Source of the DNA: Crateriforma sp964453205
Lineage (GTDB): Bacteria > Planctomycetota > Planctomycetia > Pirellulales > Pirellulaceae
NCBI GenBank assembly: GCA_964453205.1
Contig: CAYVRC010000005.1
Coordinates: 15,412 to 79,411, forward strand
DNA: 64,000 nt
Direction: 5' to 3'
Shown: one piece after another, positions 32,821 through 43,200 of the stretch
Layout: each line of letters begins with the position of its first letter
Position numbering within the stretch: position 1 is the first letter of the stretch
Notes under the pieces: model-generated
Told to the model about the DNA's origin: nothing
The model's database searches: none
The model's input: only the letters and a program-made list of their open reading frames with translations
Translations under genes and position numbers: made by a program

Positions 32821-34647
32821 TTAAGACGTCAAGATCGAAAAACCGGCATGCCCGATGCCCATGAGCGCTTCGCCGACGATCAGACCGGCGGCGAAGGGCA
32901 CCAGTTTGTGTTCGCAAAACCAGACGCCTTTGCGTCGCCGGATCGCCATCTGCAACAGACATCCGATGCCATAACCCAGCGTGATGCTGAACGGAAGGTA
33001 CATCGCCAGTCCCACCAGTACGCCCAGTCCACCGATCGGGGCCGCACCGAGCACGACGCCGACCAACCCGCCCAACGCGTATTTGTCGATCGGCACGTTG
33101 CCGGTGTTGACCGCTTCGATGATGCCCATCAACGCGCCGCCTTGCGGTGCGGGCAAGGCGGTGCCTTCGCCGAATCCGCCGGCACCATCGGGTCCGCCGT
33201 GCCACAAAATGGAAATCGTCCCCAAAGCGATCAACGGCCCCAGCCACGTCGTCGCGAACTGGGCGATCTGTTGGCGAATCGGCCTGGCACCGATCAGGAA
33301 TCCGGTTTTCAAATCTTGCATCATGTCGGCACCTTGCCCGATCGCCACGCACACCGCGACGCCCACGACCATCGACGCGGCGATGTTCTTGTTCAGCAGG
33401 AACATCATCAGCGTCACCGAGATCAAGGCCATGCCTGACATCGGTGAAATGTCGGTCAGTCCGGTGGCTTGGGCGACGATCAGGGACGCCAGACCCAACC
33501 ACAGCGTGCCGACGATCGCGGACAACAAGGCTTGGAAAACCGTCACGCCGGGCGTCAGCATGGAAGCGAGAAAGAACAAGGCGACGGCCAGAAGGGTACC
33601 GCCGATCAGCACCGGTAGTTTGAGTTCATCGCCGCCGACGACTTTGCCACTGCCGGCCGTTTTGGTCGCCGCCGCCAACGATCCGATCGCACCGCGAATC
33701 GCCGGAAACGCCGTCACCACACCCATCAACGCGCCGCCGATCAGCACGCCGATCCCCAGGGGACGCAGCATCTGACCGTAGATGAAACCCGTCAGCTCCG
33801 ACGGATCACCACCGGGTGTCCAACCGAGTCCCACCGAAGCGGGCGCGATCAACCACCACGAGACCATCCCGCCGATCAAGAACGGCAGTCCGCCACGCCC
33901 GGCCAACAGACCCGCCGCCAAATTCATCAGCGAAAGATAAACCGCGGGGGCGAAATAAGCCGGCACTACGCCGAATCCGAAGTGCAGTTCCTCCGCTTCG
34001 ATCCCGAAACCCGATGATGCCACCAATTCCGGCGTTTCGAAAATCTGAGAAACCATCACCAGTTTCCATAACGCACTGACCACGCAGCCCAGCGCCAGCA
34101 ACTTCGCCTTTTCCATCCCCGACGACCCGGCACGGATGATCGTCGCGGTCGCCACGCCCGACGGAAAACGCAACCGATCCAGTTCGATCATTTGTTTGCG
34201 GAGCGGAATGATCGCCACGACACCCAACACCGCGCCGGCGATTCCGGCGATCGCCAGGGGCAACAGATCGATGTCCAGTCCCGGTTGTCCCTGGCTGCGA
34301 CGTGCCGCGTCCAACATGAACAACGCCGGAACCGTGAACACGATCCCGGTACCGGCCGTGTTGATGCCCGACGCGACGGTTTGGTTGATGTTATTTTCGA
34401 CCATCGTGCCGCCACGAAACACGCCCCGCAGCAACGCGTAGCCCATGATCGACGCCACGGTCGACCCGCCGATCGAAAACCCCAGCTTCAGCGCCGCGTA
34501 CACGAACGCGACGTTCAGGACGACGCCTTGAATGAACCCCAGCAGTAGCGATCGTGTCGTCAGTTCGCGATACACGGGACTTTCCGATGTCGAATCGGCT
34601 CGGGGGGCGGGTGCTTGTTCGTTTGTCGCGTTGGGGTCACTTACCAA
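32821..34647 (-). CDS. OPT family oligopeptide transporter
   Basis: 608-aa polytopic membrane protein with about 14-16 hydrophobic segments. The N-terminus is ELTTRSLLLGFIQGVVLNVAFVYAALKLG, and the NNINQTVASGINTAGTGIVFTVPALF and RFPSGVATATIIRAG blocks are typical of OPT transporters. These couple uptake of oligopeptides or metal chelates to ions. The start is a TTG at 34647 preceded by AGGAAAGGA about 8 bases upstream; no better ATG is in frame. It is first of an operon with a two-TM protein, a PQQ-propeller lipoprotein and a sulfatase. It is divergent from the GNAT gene. Confidence 0.9.
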   Translation of the reverse strand: MVSDPNATNEQAPAPRADSTSESPVYRELTTRSLLLGFIQGVVLNVAFVYAALKLGFSIGGSTVASIMGYALLRGVFRGGTMVENNINQTVASGINTAGTGIVFTVPALFMLDAARRSQGQPGLDIDLLPLAIAGIAGAVLGVVAIIPLRKQMIELDRLRFPSGVATATIIRAGSSGMEKAKLLALGCVVSALWKLVMVSQIFETPELVASSGFGIEAEELHFGFGVVPAYFAPAVYLSLMNLAAGLLAGRGGLPFLIGGMVSWWLIAPASVGLGWTPGGDPSELTGFIYGQMLRPLGIGVLIGGALMGVVTAFPAIRGAIGSLAAATKTAGSGKVVGGDELKLPVLIGGTLLAVALFFLASMLTPGVTVFQALLSAIVGTLWLGLASLIVAQATGLTDISPMSGMALISVTLMMFLLNKNIAASMVVGVAVCVAIGQGADMMQDLKTGFLIGARPIRQQIAQFATTWLGPLIALGTISILWHGGPDGAGGFGEGTALPAPQGGALMGIIEAVNTGNVPIDKYALGGLVGVVLGAAPIGGLGVLVGLAMYLPFSITLGYGIGCLLQMAIRRRKGVWFCEHKLVPFAAGLIVGEALMGIGHAGFSILTS

Positions 34648-34918
34648 GCAAACATTCCTTTCCTCAGGGGTGGCGGCACGGTTCGCCCGACGGCAAGACT
34701 TGGTCGGCGAGCGGATCGCTCACCGATGACTCAAAGTTCGCTCGAAAGCGAAAGCAAAAAAAGTTTAGCGTATCCGGCCCACCGATGGACGCGCCGCCGA
34801 TCCGCCGCAGAGCCAAAAAACCTCAGACCCCGGAAACGACGGGCAGCGACCGCCGAACCCCGAACCCTGTTCGGCGATCCCTTGTCCGAGCCTCCACCGC
34901 GACGTCTCCGATTCGACA

Positions 34919-36211
34919 ATGAACCACAACGACAATGAACCACAAGAAAGCTCCATCATGGTAGACGCCGACATTCGCGTCGTCTCGATCGCGCAGATCG
35001 AAGCCTCCGGCGGCGGGACCGCGGAGGCCCTGGATCGCTACGTCGACATCGCCCAGGAGTCCTTGTTGGGACACAGCCTGGAAACTTGGACGCTGTACCT
35101 GGATCGGATCGACCGCCGGAACGTCCGTTTGGTTTACAGGGATGACCGACTGGCGGGCGGTTTGGCGTTTTACCGGATGCACCACGTCTTCGGCGGGCGT
35201 GAAGTTTCCGCGGCCGGAATCTCCGGTGTCGCCATCGATCCCGCCTGTCGTGGCTCCGACGTCTGTGCGAACTTGCTACGCGACACGCTGCGTGAGCTGG
35301 GCGAGGAGGGTGTTGCGATCGCTTCGCTGTACGCCTCGACGCAACACCTTTATCGCGGCGTCGGATTTGAACAGGCCGGTTCGCGAACCGAGTACGTCTT
35401 GCCGCTGCGTTCTTTGCCGCGGCCGGATCGTTCGTTGTCATGCACCCGCCGCGAACCACCTCCGCTGGCTTCGGTCCGGCATGCCCATCGGGTTTGGGCG
35501 GAAAACAACAGCGGCAATCTCATTCGCACCGACGGTTTGTGGGATCGCCTGTTTCGGCCTTACGACGGTTTGCGATGTGTCACCTATTTGTTCGGTGATC
35601 CGGAGCAACCCGAAGGCTACGTCATTCTGAAACAGGCCGGTCGTCAATCCGGGTTGCCGGCGGAGCTGGTGGCGACGGACTATGCCGTCAATACGCCCGC
35701 TGCGCTCGATCGGCTGATGGCGTTGTTGCACGATCATCGTTCGATGTTCGACCGGTTCCGTTGGTTCGGTGGTCCTCAAGATCCACTGTTGGCTTCGGCA
35801 AGCGAATTGTGGATGGAGGTCCAAGAGACGCTCCGTTGGATGATTCGTGTGTTGGACATGAAGACGGCGTTTTCATCGCGTGGCTATCCGTCGACCCTTA
35901 ACGGCGAGGTGCATCTGGAAATCCGAGACGATCTGCTGCCGTCCAACGCGGGCCTTTGGCGATTCACTTGGAATCACGGCCGGCTGTCGATCGAGCGGAG
36001 TTCGCCGAACGATTCGGCCGCGTCGAACGATTCTTTTCCGTCGAACCGAATTCGCACGGACGCGCGTTGGTTGGCACCCCTGTATTCGGGTTTCTTGACG
36101 GCCAGTCAACTTCGACGACTCGGCAAACTGGAGGGCGGGGACTCCGCGGCAGTCGCGGTCCTGGACGCGGCGTTTGCCGGGCCGAGTCCGTGGCTCAGTG
36201 AGATTTTCTGA
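34919..36211 (+). CDS. Eis-like GNAT family N-acetyltransferase
   Basis: 430-aa acetyltransferase. The N-terminal GNAT domain has motif A ISGVAIDPACRGSDVCANLLRDTL at about residues 102-125, and YRGVGFEQAGSRTEYVLP. A second GNAT-like region follows at about 165-310. The C-terminal part resembles the sterol-carrier-like domain of Eis/enhanced intracellular survival proteins. Acetyl-CoA is the expected donor; acceptors in the family include aminoglycosides and protein lysines, and here the acceptor is unknown. The start is ATG 34919 or ATG 34958. It is divergent from the OPT gene. A 6-base hairpin (TTCGCT/AGCGAA, 34737-34752) lies between them. Confidence 0.8.
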   Translation: MNHNDNEPQESSIMVDADIRVVSIAQIEASGGGTAEALDRYVDIAQESLLGHSLETWTLYLDRIDRRNVRLVYRDDRLAGGLAFYRMHHVFGGREVSAAGISGVAIDPACRGSDVCANLLRDTLRELGEEGVAIASLYASTQHLYRGVGFEQAGSRTEYVLPLRSLPRPDRSLSCTRREPPPLASVRHAHRVWAENNSGNLIRTDGLWDRLFRPYDGLRCVTYLFGDPEQPEGYVILKQAGRQSGLPAELVATDYAVNTPAALDRLMALLHDHRSMFDRFRWFGGPQDPLLASASELWMEVQETLRWMIRVLDMKTAFSSRGYPSTLNGEVHLEIRDDLLPSNAGLWRFTWNHGRLSIERSSPNDSAASNDSFPSNRIRTDARWLAPLYSGFLTASQLRRLGKLEGGDSAAVAVLDAAFAGPSPWLSEIF

Positions 36212-36297
36212 GCCCGCTTTCGTGACACGGCGTGACGGCAGTGGCATAATCAAGGACTCACTTGAAAGTGACCGCTTGCCACAAGCCGGAGAAATCC

Positions 36298-36813
36298 ATG
36301 AACCCGTCCATGTTCTTTCTAGGACGTTCACCCGATGCCGAGGTGGTGATCATCGAAGGAAAAGGGCTCCGCCGGCAAAGCGAATACCTGAAGTCTTTGT
36401 TCGAAGACGCGACGGAGGGACAAGACGAAAATCAGGTTTCCGATCGGCCGCTCGTCGTCATGCTGGATCGCTGTGACTATCTGGACAGCACGTTTTTGGG
36501 CGGACTGGTGCGGCTTTCCAAGCAAAACGCCCACAAGGAGACCCGGACGCTGCGGATCGTTGCCGGCCCCGAGACGGTCAAGCGTTTGTTCGGAGCGTGC
36601 AAGCTGCAAAAATACTTGCCGGTCCAAGATTCGTTCTCCGGCCGGACGCCGACACAGTGGCAGGCGGTCGATCTGGATCAAGCGGGCGAGGATTGCGTGT
36701 ATCACCAGTTGGAATCTCACGAAGCGTTGGCCGAACTGGACATCCCGCAATCCGACGCGTTTCACCGGATCGCCGAGAACATCCGCAAGGAATTGCAAGC
36801 CCGCGAGGGCTGA
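36298..36813 (+). CDS. STAS-domain protein (anti-sigma factor antagonist-like)
   Basis: 171-aa protein with a STAS fold: VVMLDRCDYLDSTFLGGLVRLSKQ contains the DST switch Ser/Thr position of SpoIIAA-type proteins. It is followed by LRIVAGPETVKRLFGACKL. There is an N-terminal extension of about 50 residues and a C-terminal helical tail (about 130-171). STAS antagonists bind or are phosphorylated by anti-sigma kinases; no such partner is adjacent. The upstream GGAG supports ATG 36298. It follows the GNAT gene by 86 bases. Confidence 0.72.
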   Translation: MNPSMFFLGRSPDAEVVIIEGKGLRRQSEYLKSLFEDATEGQDENQVSDRPLVVMLDRCDYLDSTFLGGLVRLSKQNAHKETRTLRIVAGPETVKRLFGACKLQKYLPVQDSFSGRTPTQWQAVDLDQAGEDCVYHQLESHEALAELDIPQSDAFHRIAENIRKELQAREG

Positions 36814-36869
36814 TCGGCCGCGTCGGTTCTTAAAAACCCTGCTTCATCGATCCGAGTTCCCCCCCCGTG

Positions 36870-38174
36870 ATGCGATTCACACCTCCCGCCGTTGCCGGTC
36901 TGGCTTTCTTTTTGTTGGTCGGGCCGATGACCACGGCGATCAAGTCCGAAACGATTCACATCGGTCCGCAAGACGACTGGTTCGGCGTGCTTTCGGGATC
37001 CTCGCTTCGGCCCGGCGACGAAGTCGTGTTGGCGGCGGGAACGTACAGCGATCCCCGCAAACTTTCGATCCGTCATCGTGGCACCGTCGACCGACCGATC
37101 AAGATTCGAGTCGAACCCGGCAGACCGGCGACCTTCGCCCGACCCGATGCGACGCAGAACACGTTCAATCTGAGCGGCGCTCAGTACCTGATCCTGGAGG
37201 GCTTGGAGATCACCGGCGGGGCGGCCGGTGTTCGCATCGGAGGTGACGGTGCACGGCAAGCCAAGTTCATCACTTTGCAAGGCCTGCACATCCATCACGT
37301 CGGTGGCGTTGCGGTGACGGCCAATGAGCCCGGACAGGTTTACCAATCGCTGGTCTTTCGCGGCAATCACATCCATCACACCAGCGGACACGGCGAAGGT
37401 TTCTATCTGGGCAGCAACAACGACGCCGACGGGGCGACGACGGGCTACATCTTCGATTCGCTGATCGAAGGCAATTACATTCACCATCTCAACGGTGATG
37501 CGGTCAGCCAAGGCGACGGCATCGAACTCAAGGACGGTTGCTACAACAATGTCATCCGTGACAACGTCATTCACGATACGAACTATCCGGGCATCCTGGT
37601 CTACGGAACCGACCGACGTGAACCGAACGTGATCGAGCGGAACGCGATTTGGCGGACCGCTGATCATGGCATCCAAGCCGCGGCCGACGCGATCATCCGC
37701 AACAACCTTGTCTGGGAAACGGGTGGCTGGGGAATCTATTGCCGTGACCACCAAAGCGCCGTCGTTGGTGATTTGCGGATCGTCAATAACACGGTTCTTG
37801 ACCCGCAATCGATTCGTATCGTCACAACCGATTCACCCGGCGGGCCGATCCTCGTCGCGAACAACGCCTTGGGGGGAGATCTGCGAATCGATGGGCGGAC
37901 CACCCGCGAGGGAACCAACGATCCGCGTCAGCAGATCCAAATGACGAACAACGTCACGGGGGTTCGCGATCGTTTCCCCCGCACCGGTTCGGCGGTCGTC
38001 GGTTCGGCCGATCCGACTTTCCTTCCGCGAGACGATTACAATGCGGACCCGCGCGACGGGTCTCTCGATGCCGGAGCCTATCGTTACGCGGCAGACGGCA
38101 ACCCCGGTCCGCCGATCCGTCCCGGCTTCAAAATGACCACTTCGGATCCCACGATTTTGCCGCCGGCGAAATGA
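36870..38174 (+). CDS. Secreted right-handed parallel beta-helix protein
   Basis: 434-aa protein with a signal peptide (residues 1-26). The opening RPGDEVVLAAGTYSDPRKLSI...GTVDRPIKIRVEPG is typical of pectate-lyase-like/PL6-type and NosD-type beta-helices. Repeated coils follow (GNHIHHTSGHGEGFYL, GNYIHHLNGDAV, DNVIHDTNYPGILVYG, RNAIWRT). It may bind or cleave an acidic polysaccharide; catalytic Lys/Arg residues cannot be assigned by eye. The start is ATG 36870 with a preceding in-frame GTG at 36867. It is upstream of a GntP permease gene, a context that would fit uronate or gluconate use. Confidence 0.85.
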   Translation: MRFTPPAVAGLAFFLLVGPMTTAIKSETIHIGPQDDWFGVLSGSSLRPGDEVVLAAGTYSDPRKLSIRHRGTVDRPIKIRVEPGRPATFARPDATQNTFNLSGAQYLILEGLEITGGAAGVRIGGDGARQAKFITLQGLHIHHVGGVAVTANEPGQVYQSLVFRGNHIHHTSGHGEGFYLGSNNDADGATTGYIFDSLIEGNYIHHLNGDAVSQGDGIELKDGCYNNVIRDNVIHDTNYPGILVYGTDRREPNVIERNAIWRTADHGIQAAADAIIRNNLVWETGGWGIYCRDHQSAVVGDLRIVNNTVLDPQSIRIVTTDSPGGPILVANNALGGDLRIDGRTTREGTNDPRQQIQMTNNVTGVRDRFPRTGSAVVGSADPTFLPRDDYNADPRDGSLDAGAYRYAADGNPGPPIRPGFKMTTSDPTILPPAK

Positions 38175-38467
38175 TTCCGTTGGTCGCGATCACTCAAGAC
38201 GCCTGTTCGCCGACGTTTGCAGACCCCCTCTCATTTCCTCCGTTCCCGATCGAAGCCATGAAACTCGTCGTCGTCGCGGTACCCGTCCGAACGAGTCCGG
38301 TTGCCGTGTTTGCGGCCACAGCCGAGTTTTCTCCGCGGGTCGACTCCGCCTCCGGGATCACCCGAATCGCCTGGCGGACCCACAGCGATGTCGGCGTCGG
38401 CATCAAGTTTCGCAACACCCGGATGGTGACGGGCACCGAAGCGTTTCGTAGCGGAGAGGCACAATGA
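38171..38467 (+). CDS. Possible small protein (98 aa) bridging two genes
   Basis: This open frame begins at an ATG overlapping the beta-helix stop codon and ends in a TGA overlapping the GntP ATG (38464-38467). Codon third positions are mostly G or C, as in the neighbours. The product has no recognised domain; a more conservative start would be the internal ATG 38258 (69 aa). The alternative is that this is simply an untranslated spacer of about 290 bases that happens to lack stops. Confidence 0.3.
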   Translation: MIPLVAITQDACSPTFADPLSFPPFPIEAMKLVVVAVPVRTSPVAVFAATAEFSPRVDSASGITRIAWRTHSDVGVGIKFRNTRMVTGTEAFRSGEAQ

Positions 38468-39837
38468 CACTGAGCCCCCTCTTGATTCTGTTGATCGGCG
38501 TCGCGGTCATCATCGGCTCGATTTTGATCCTGCGAATCAACGCGTTCATCGCGTTGATCACCTCGGCGATCGTCGTCAGCCTGTTGTCGCCCGGCGAGAT
38601 GTCGGAAAAGATTTCTCGCGTCGCGGCGGCCTTCGGTGCGTCGGCCGGGGGAATCGGCATCGTGATCGCCATGGCGGCCGTGATCGGCAAGTGCTTGATG
38701 GACAGCGGCGCGGCCGATCGCATCGTGTATTCGTTCACCAAGGCACTCGGTCAAAAACGCGCGCCGGTCGCTCTGATGGGCAGCGGGTTCGTGTTGTCGG
38801 TTCCCGTGTTTTTTGACACCGTTTTCTATCTGTTGGTCCCACTGGCACGATCTTTGTATCGGAAGCGGCAAAAGAACTACATCCTTTTCCTGACCGCCAT
38901 CGTTGCCGGCGGAGCGGTCACGCACTCGATGGTACCGCCGACACCGGGGCCGCTGGCGATTGCCGACAATTTGGGAATCGATTTAGGGTTGATGATGTTG
39001 GTGGGTACGCTCGTCGCCGTTCCCATGTCCGTCGTCGGCTTGAGCGTTTGTTGGATCTTGAACCGTTGGCAGCCGATTGCGATGCGGCCTTATCCGGGCG
39101 AATCCGAGCCGGTGGCTTTGAGCGAAGAAGAACTACCGCCGCTGGGCATGGCCCTGTTGCCCGTGATCTTGCCGGTCGTCTTGATCGCGACCCACACGAT
39201 CGCCGTCGCGGTGTCGGATGCAGCTTCGCCGCGTGGCGAGGCGATCTTGGGCGTAACCGCCGTGCTGGGCAACCCGAGTTTGGCGCTGCTGTTATCAGCG
39301 GCGGTGTCGATCTTCTTGGTGATGCGGTATCGGGGTCATTCGCGTGATCAGATGTCCGCCTCGGTGGAGCAAGCTTTGATGAGCGGCGGCGTGGTGATTT
39401 TGATCACCGCCGCGGGCGGCGCCTTCGGAAAAATGTTGGCGGCTGCCGGCATTCAAGACGCGGTCGCCGAAACGATGGAAAGCGGAAACTTGGCGACGGG
39501 CATTGCCGTGTTGTTTGCCGCCTTTGCCGTCGCCAGTCTGATGAAATTCGCCCAGGGTTCCGGCACGGTGTCGATGATCACGACATCGTCGATGTTTGCG
39601 GCCATGGGATTCACCAGCGAAGGTTTGGGATTTCATTTGGTGTACTTGGCCACCGCGATCGGTAGCGGTTCGTTGGTCGGCGACTGGATGAACAACAGCG
39701 GTTTTTGGGTGTTCAGCAAGATGAGCGTCTTGACGACAACCGAAACGCTCAAGACTTGGTCGATCTTGACCGCATCGCTGGGTTGCACGGGATTGGTCGT
39801 GACCGTGATCGCGGCGGTCGTTTTTCCGTTGGTTTGA
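38464..39837 (+). CDS. GntP family gluconate/sugar-acid permease
   Basis: 457-aa membrane protein with about 12 hydrophobic segments. Characteristic GntP blocks are present: SAGGIGIVIAMAAVIGKCLMDSGAADRI, PVFFDTVFYLLVPLARSL, THSMVPPTPGPLAIADNLGID and the C-terminal FAQGSGTVSMITTSSM. The family carries gluconate and related sugar acids with protons. The position downstream of a beta-helix (lyase-like) gene suggests uptake of uronate or aldonate products, but the substrate is unproven. Confidence 0.93.
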   Translation: MTLSPLLILLIGVAVIIGSILILRINAFIALITSAIVVSLLSPGEMSEKISRVAAAFGASAGGIGIVIAMAAVIGKCLMDSGAADRIVYSFTKALGQKRAPVALMGSGFVLSVPVFFDTVFYLLVPLARSLYRKRQKNYILFLTAIVAGGAVTHSMVPPTPGPLAIADNLGIDLGLMMLVGTLVAVPMSVVGLSVCWILNRWQPIAMRPYPGESEPVALSEEELPPLGMALLPVILPVVLIATHTIAVAVSDAASPRGEAILGVTAVLGNPSLALLLSAAVSIFLVMRYRGHSRDQMSASVEQALMSGGVVILITAAGGAFGKMLAAAGIQDAVAETMESGNLATGIAVLFAAFAVASLMKFAQGSGTVSMITTSSMFAAMGFTSEGLGFHLVYLATAIGSGSLVGDWMNNSGFWVFSKMSVLTTTETLKTWSILTASLGCTGLVVTVIAAVVFPLV

Positions 39838-40201
39838 GTTTCCCGACAACGAAGCAAGAAACCGCTGTCCGATCCCCCGCGACCGAGACGCCGACCGGCA
39901 AGATTCGCGTGGGATAGGCTTCCAGCCTGTCATCAAGCACATCGACAGGCTGGAAGCCTATCCCACGGGCAACGACGTACAAGACAACCATCCCAAATGG
40001 AGGTCAAACATGGACACGATGTGAAGCCGGCTGATGATCAAATTGAAGCCTCCGCAACACGCGATCAATAAGTGTCGGGTTGACTGTAGCGGATGTCGCC
40101 AGACTTCCGACTCCGAAAAACGGGATCGGATTTTGGACAGACGTCACGGCCGGACGTTAAGCTGAAGAGCCCGCCTTCCCCACCCGCCCGAGATTCCGAG
40201 C
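39838..40201. other. Intergenic region with long hairpin
   Basis: About 364 bases between gntP and the DUF1592 gene. It holds the 23-bp inverted repeat described separately. No small gene or clear promoter was seen in the remainder. Confidence 0.5.
39908..39967. repeat. Perfect 23-bp inverted repeat with 14-nt loop
   Basis: Arm one is 39908-39930 and arm two is 39945-39967; all 23 base pairs match. The core GGGATAGGCTTCCAGCCTGT faces its exact complement across a short loop. It lies 71 bases after the gntP stop. There is no T-run, so it is not a standard intrinsic terminator. The structure looks like a dispersed palindromic (REP/MITE-like) element or a transcription-attenuating hairpin protecting the gntP mRNA end. 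Confidence 0.85.
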
Positions 40202-43200
40202 ATGTCGCGTCCCCGATCTGAACGCTTGCCGTCGAGGTCCGTCTGTTGCGTCAAGCATCGACGGCTTCGGCTCGGTCATGAGTCGTCCTTTGCCAGCTTG
40301 CTGTTCGTCTTTTTCGTTTCCGTTGGGATCAGCCGCGAAGCGGCCGGTGAAGTTGCCGTCGCGCCGGCGGCGGACGTCTTGCAAACCTATTGTTTGGACT
40401 GTCACACCGGTGCCGGCGCGGAAGCCCGACTGGATCTGGAAATGCTCCTGAGTCAGCCCGTCGAACCACGGTGGCAAGATTGGCGACGCGTCGCCCGTGT
40501 GTTGGATTCGCAAGAGATGCCGCCGGAGGACGCGGCGCAGCCGGATGAGTCCGAACGTCGCGAGCTCGGCCGAGCGATCGACGAATCGCTGGAACAACTG
40601 TTCCTCTCGGCCGCCGACGATCCGGGACCGAGCCAGTTGCGGCGACTGACCAATGCCCAGTACGAATACTGTATCGAAGACCTGACCGGCGTCCGATTCG
40701 ACCTGCGTGATCGATTGGTTCCTGACAGCGTCGGCAGCAGCGGCTTCACCAACGCGGCGACCGGCCAGTTCATGCAAGCCGACACCCTGGAACGATATTT
40801 AGAAGCCGCCAAGCAGATCGCCGGCCATGCGGTCCTCGGCGCCGGACCGTTGTACTTTTCCGAACAGGCCGGCGCGACGGGCATGGAATTGGCCTCCATC
40901 AAACGGATTCAGGAAATCTATCGGACCCACGGATTTCGCACCGGGGCGGGTGAGGGTGCCGAACCGTATCGCACGCACCTGTTCGCCCAAGCGTTCGAAG
41001 TGGCTTGGCGATTCCGTCATCGAAAAGCGTTGGGTTTCGAAACCAAAACGCTGGACCGGTGGGCCGCGGAGTCTGACCTGACGCCAGCCTTTGCCCGGCA
41101 CGTCTGGGACACGCTGAACATGCCCGACCCGCCCTATCCGTTGTCGGAGTTGATCGACCGGTGGCAAGCTTGGCCGGAACCGGATGCGATCGGTGGTGAC
41201 AAGGACGAAGCGGTCGGCAAACTTGCCGGTCAGCTTGATCAACACATGAGGTCGTTGCAGGAACGACTGGCGGGTTCGGCATCTGCCGAGGAAGAGGCGG
41301 CGCTGCTGACTTGGAATTCGATCGAGATCCCCGATGCCAAGACGTTTTTGGTGACCGCGCGGCGGCGACTGCTCCGCAAAGACGACGGCAACTTCACGCT
41401 CGATCTGAACAACGCCGACTTGTTTGACAAGGACGGCACCGTCCTGTTGCGGATCTCGGTCGAATCGGCGGACCAAACCGAACAGGTATCCTCCGCGGTC
41501 GTGATCTTCGAAAACCCGGAATTCAAGATTCGCTACAACGATCGCTCGGACTCGGCCGAGGTGCCCTTGGCCCGGGTCATCAAGCCGGAATCGTTACGCG
41601 ACCTGAACCCGGGAAGCAATCCGGACGGCGAAGCGATCACGTCGAGCGATTTCGTGGTGGGGACCGGACAAACCAGAACGATTGCGATCGAGTTGCCCGA
41701 GGACAGCCGATCGGGACAATTGACCCTTCACGCCCGCTTGGATCAAAAATTGGGCCGCGACCGTATCGTTCGCGTCGTCATCGATGACGTCACGAATTCT
41801 CGCGTGCGAAGCTACTCGTCGCTGCTGCGCGACCAATCCAGTGAAGCGATGAGTGACTGGGAATCGGGACTGGAAACCTTCGCCGCATCGCTGCCTCAGA
41901 TTTCCCACGGCGAACCGGCCCCTTCAGACCGCGATCCGATCCCCCGACCGTTCGACGCGACCTACAACACGAGCGAGCGGAACTATTTTCATACGGCGGT
42001 CAAATACTACCGCGACGATGATTTCTTGGTCCGCTATCTGTTGACACCCGACGTCGCCAGAGAATTGCAGACGGCCTGGACGGATCTGTTGACCTCGTTC
42101 GACTTTCACGACGTGAACCTCCGTTTCGTCGTGTCGCGGTATCAGCTCGCGGAGCCTGATCGGCCGGACCAATCGGCTCTTCGCGTCGCATCGTTGACGC
42201 CGGAGTGGATCGAATCTTTGCCCGAAGAACCACGGAGTTTCATCGCAGCCTACAAGGCCGAATACGACGCGATGCACAGCGCCCGTCGGTCGGCCCAGAC
42301 GCGACATTTGCAAGACTTGATCGAGTTCGCGTCGCGTGCGTGGCGACAGCCTTTGGATGCGCATCAAAAACAAACACTCAAGGCTTTCTATCAAACTCAA
42401 CGTGACGAACAGGGTCTGGATCATGAGGAAGCCGTTCGTGCGACGATCGCACGAATCTTGGTCAGCCCCGAATTTCTTTACCTGGGCGAACACGTCGCCG
42501 ACGGGGACGGTCCGGCGCGTCTGAGTGATTTCGAACTGGCGGGTCGAATGGCTGCGGTGCTGTGGTCATCGCTCCCCGACGCTTCGCTGCTGCAAGCGGC
42601 CGAATCGGGGGCGTTGTCGAAACCGGATGAATTGAAGGCTCAGGTCTTGCGGATGACGGCTTCCCCGAAGACGCGACGATTCGCGGACGAATTTTTCGGA
42701 CAGTGGCTGGGTTTTTATCAATTCGATCGCTTCCGAGGCGTCGATACGAATCAGTTCCCTGAATTCGACGACGATTTGAAGGAATCGTTGCACGACGAAG
42801 CGATCTCGTTCTTCGAATACCTGATCCGCCAAGACCGTCCCTATCACGAAATCTTGACGGCCGATTTCGCCTTTTTGAACCCGACGATCGCCCGGCATTA
42901 CGGCATCGAATGGGACGCGGGCGAGGGCGGGGGCGATCAGATTCGCTTGGTCGATGACGTCACCGATCATCATCGCGGCGGGGTTTTGTCCTTGGGGGCG
43001 CTGTTGACCGCGACGTCGGCACCGCTTCGGACCAGTCCCGTCAAACGCGGGGATTGGATCCTACGTCGCTTGCTGGGCACGCCCGTTCCGCCACCACCGG
43101 CCGACGCCGGTTCGATCGCCGCGGAAGAAGTGCTCGGCGATGGCAAGACCGTTCGTGAGCGATTGGAAGCGCATCGTCAAAGTCCTGAATGCATGAGCTG

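Noticed and set aside
34737..34752. Hairpin TTCGCT-CGAA-AGCGAA followed by an A-run as a terminator
   Set aside because: It lies between divergent genes and has no U-run in either transcript direction.
38194..38925. 243-aa minus-strand frame overlapping gntP
   Set aside because: Asp/Arg-rich composition typical of an antisense shadow of a membrane protein gene.
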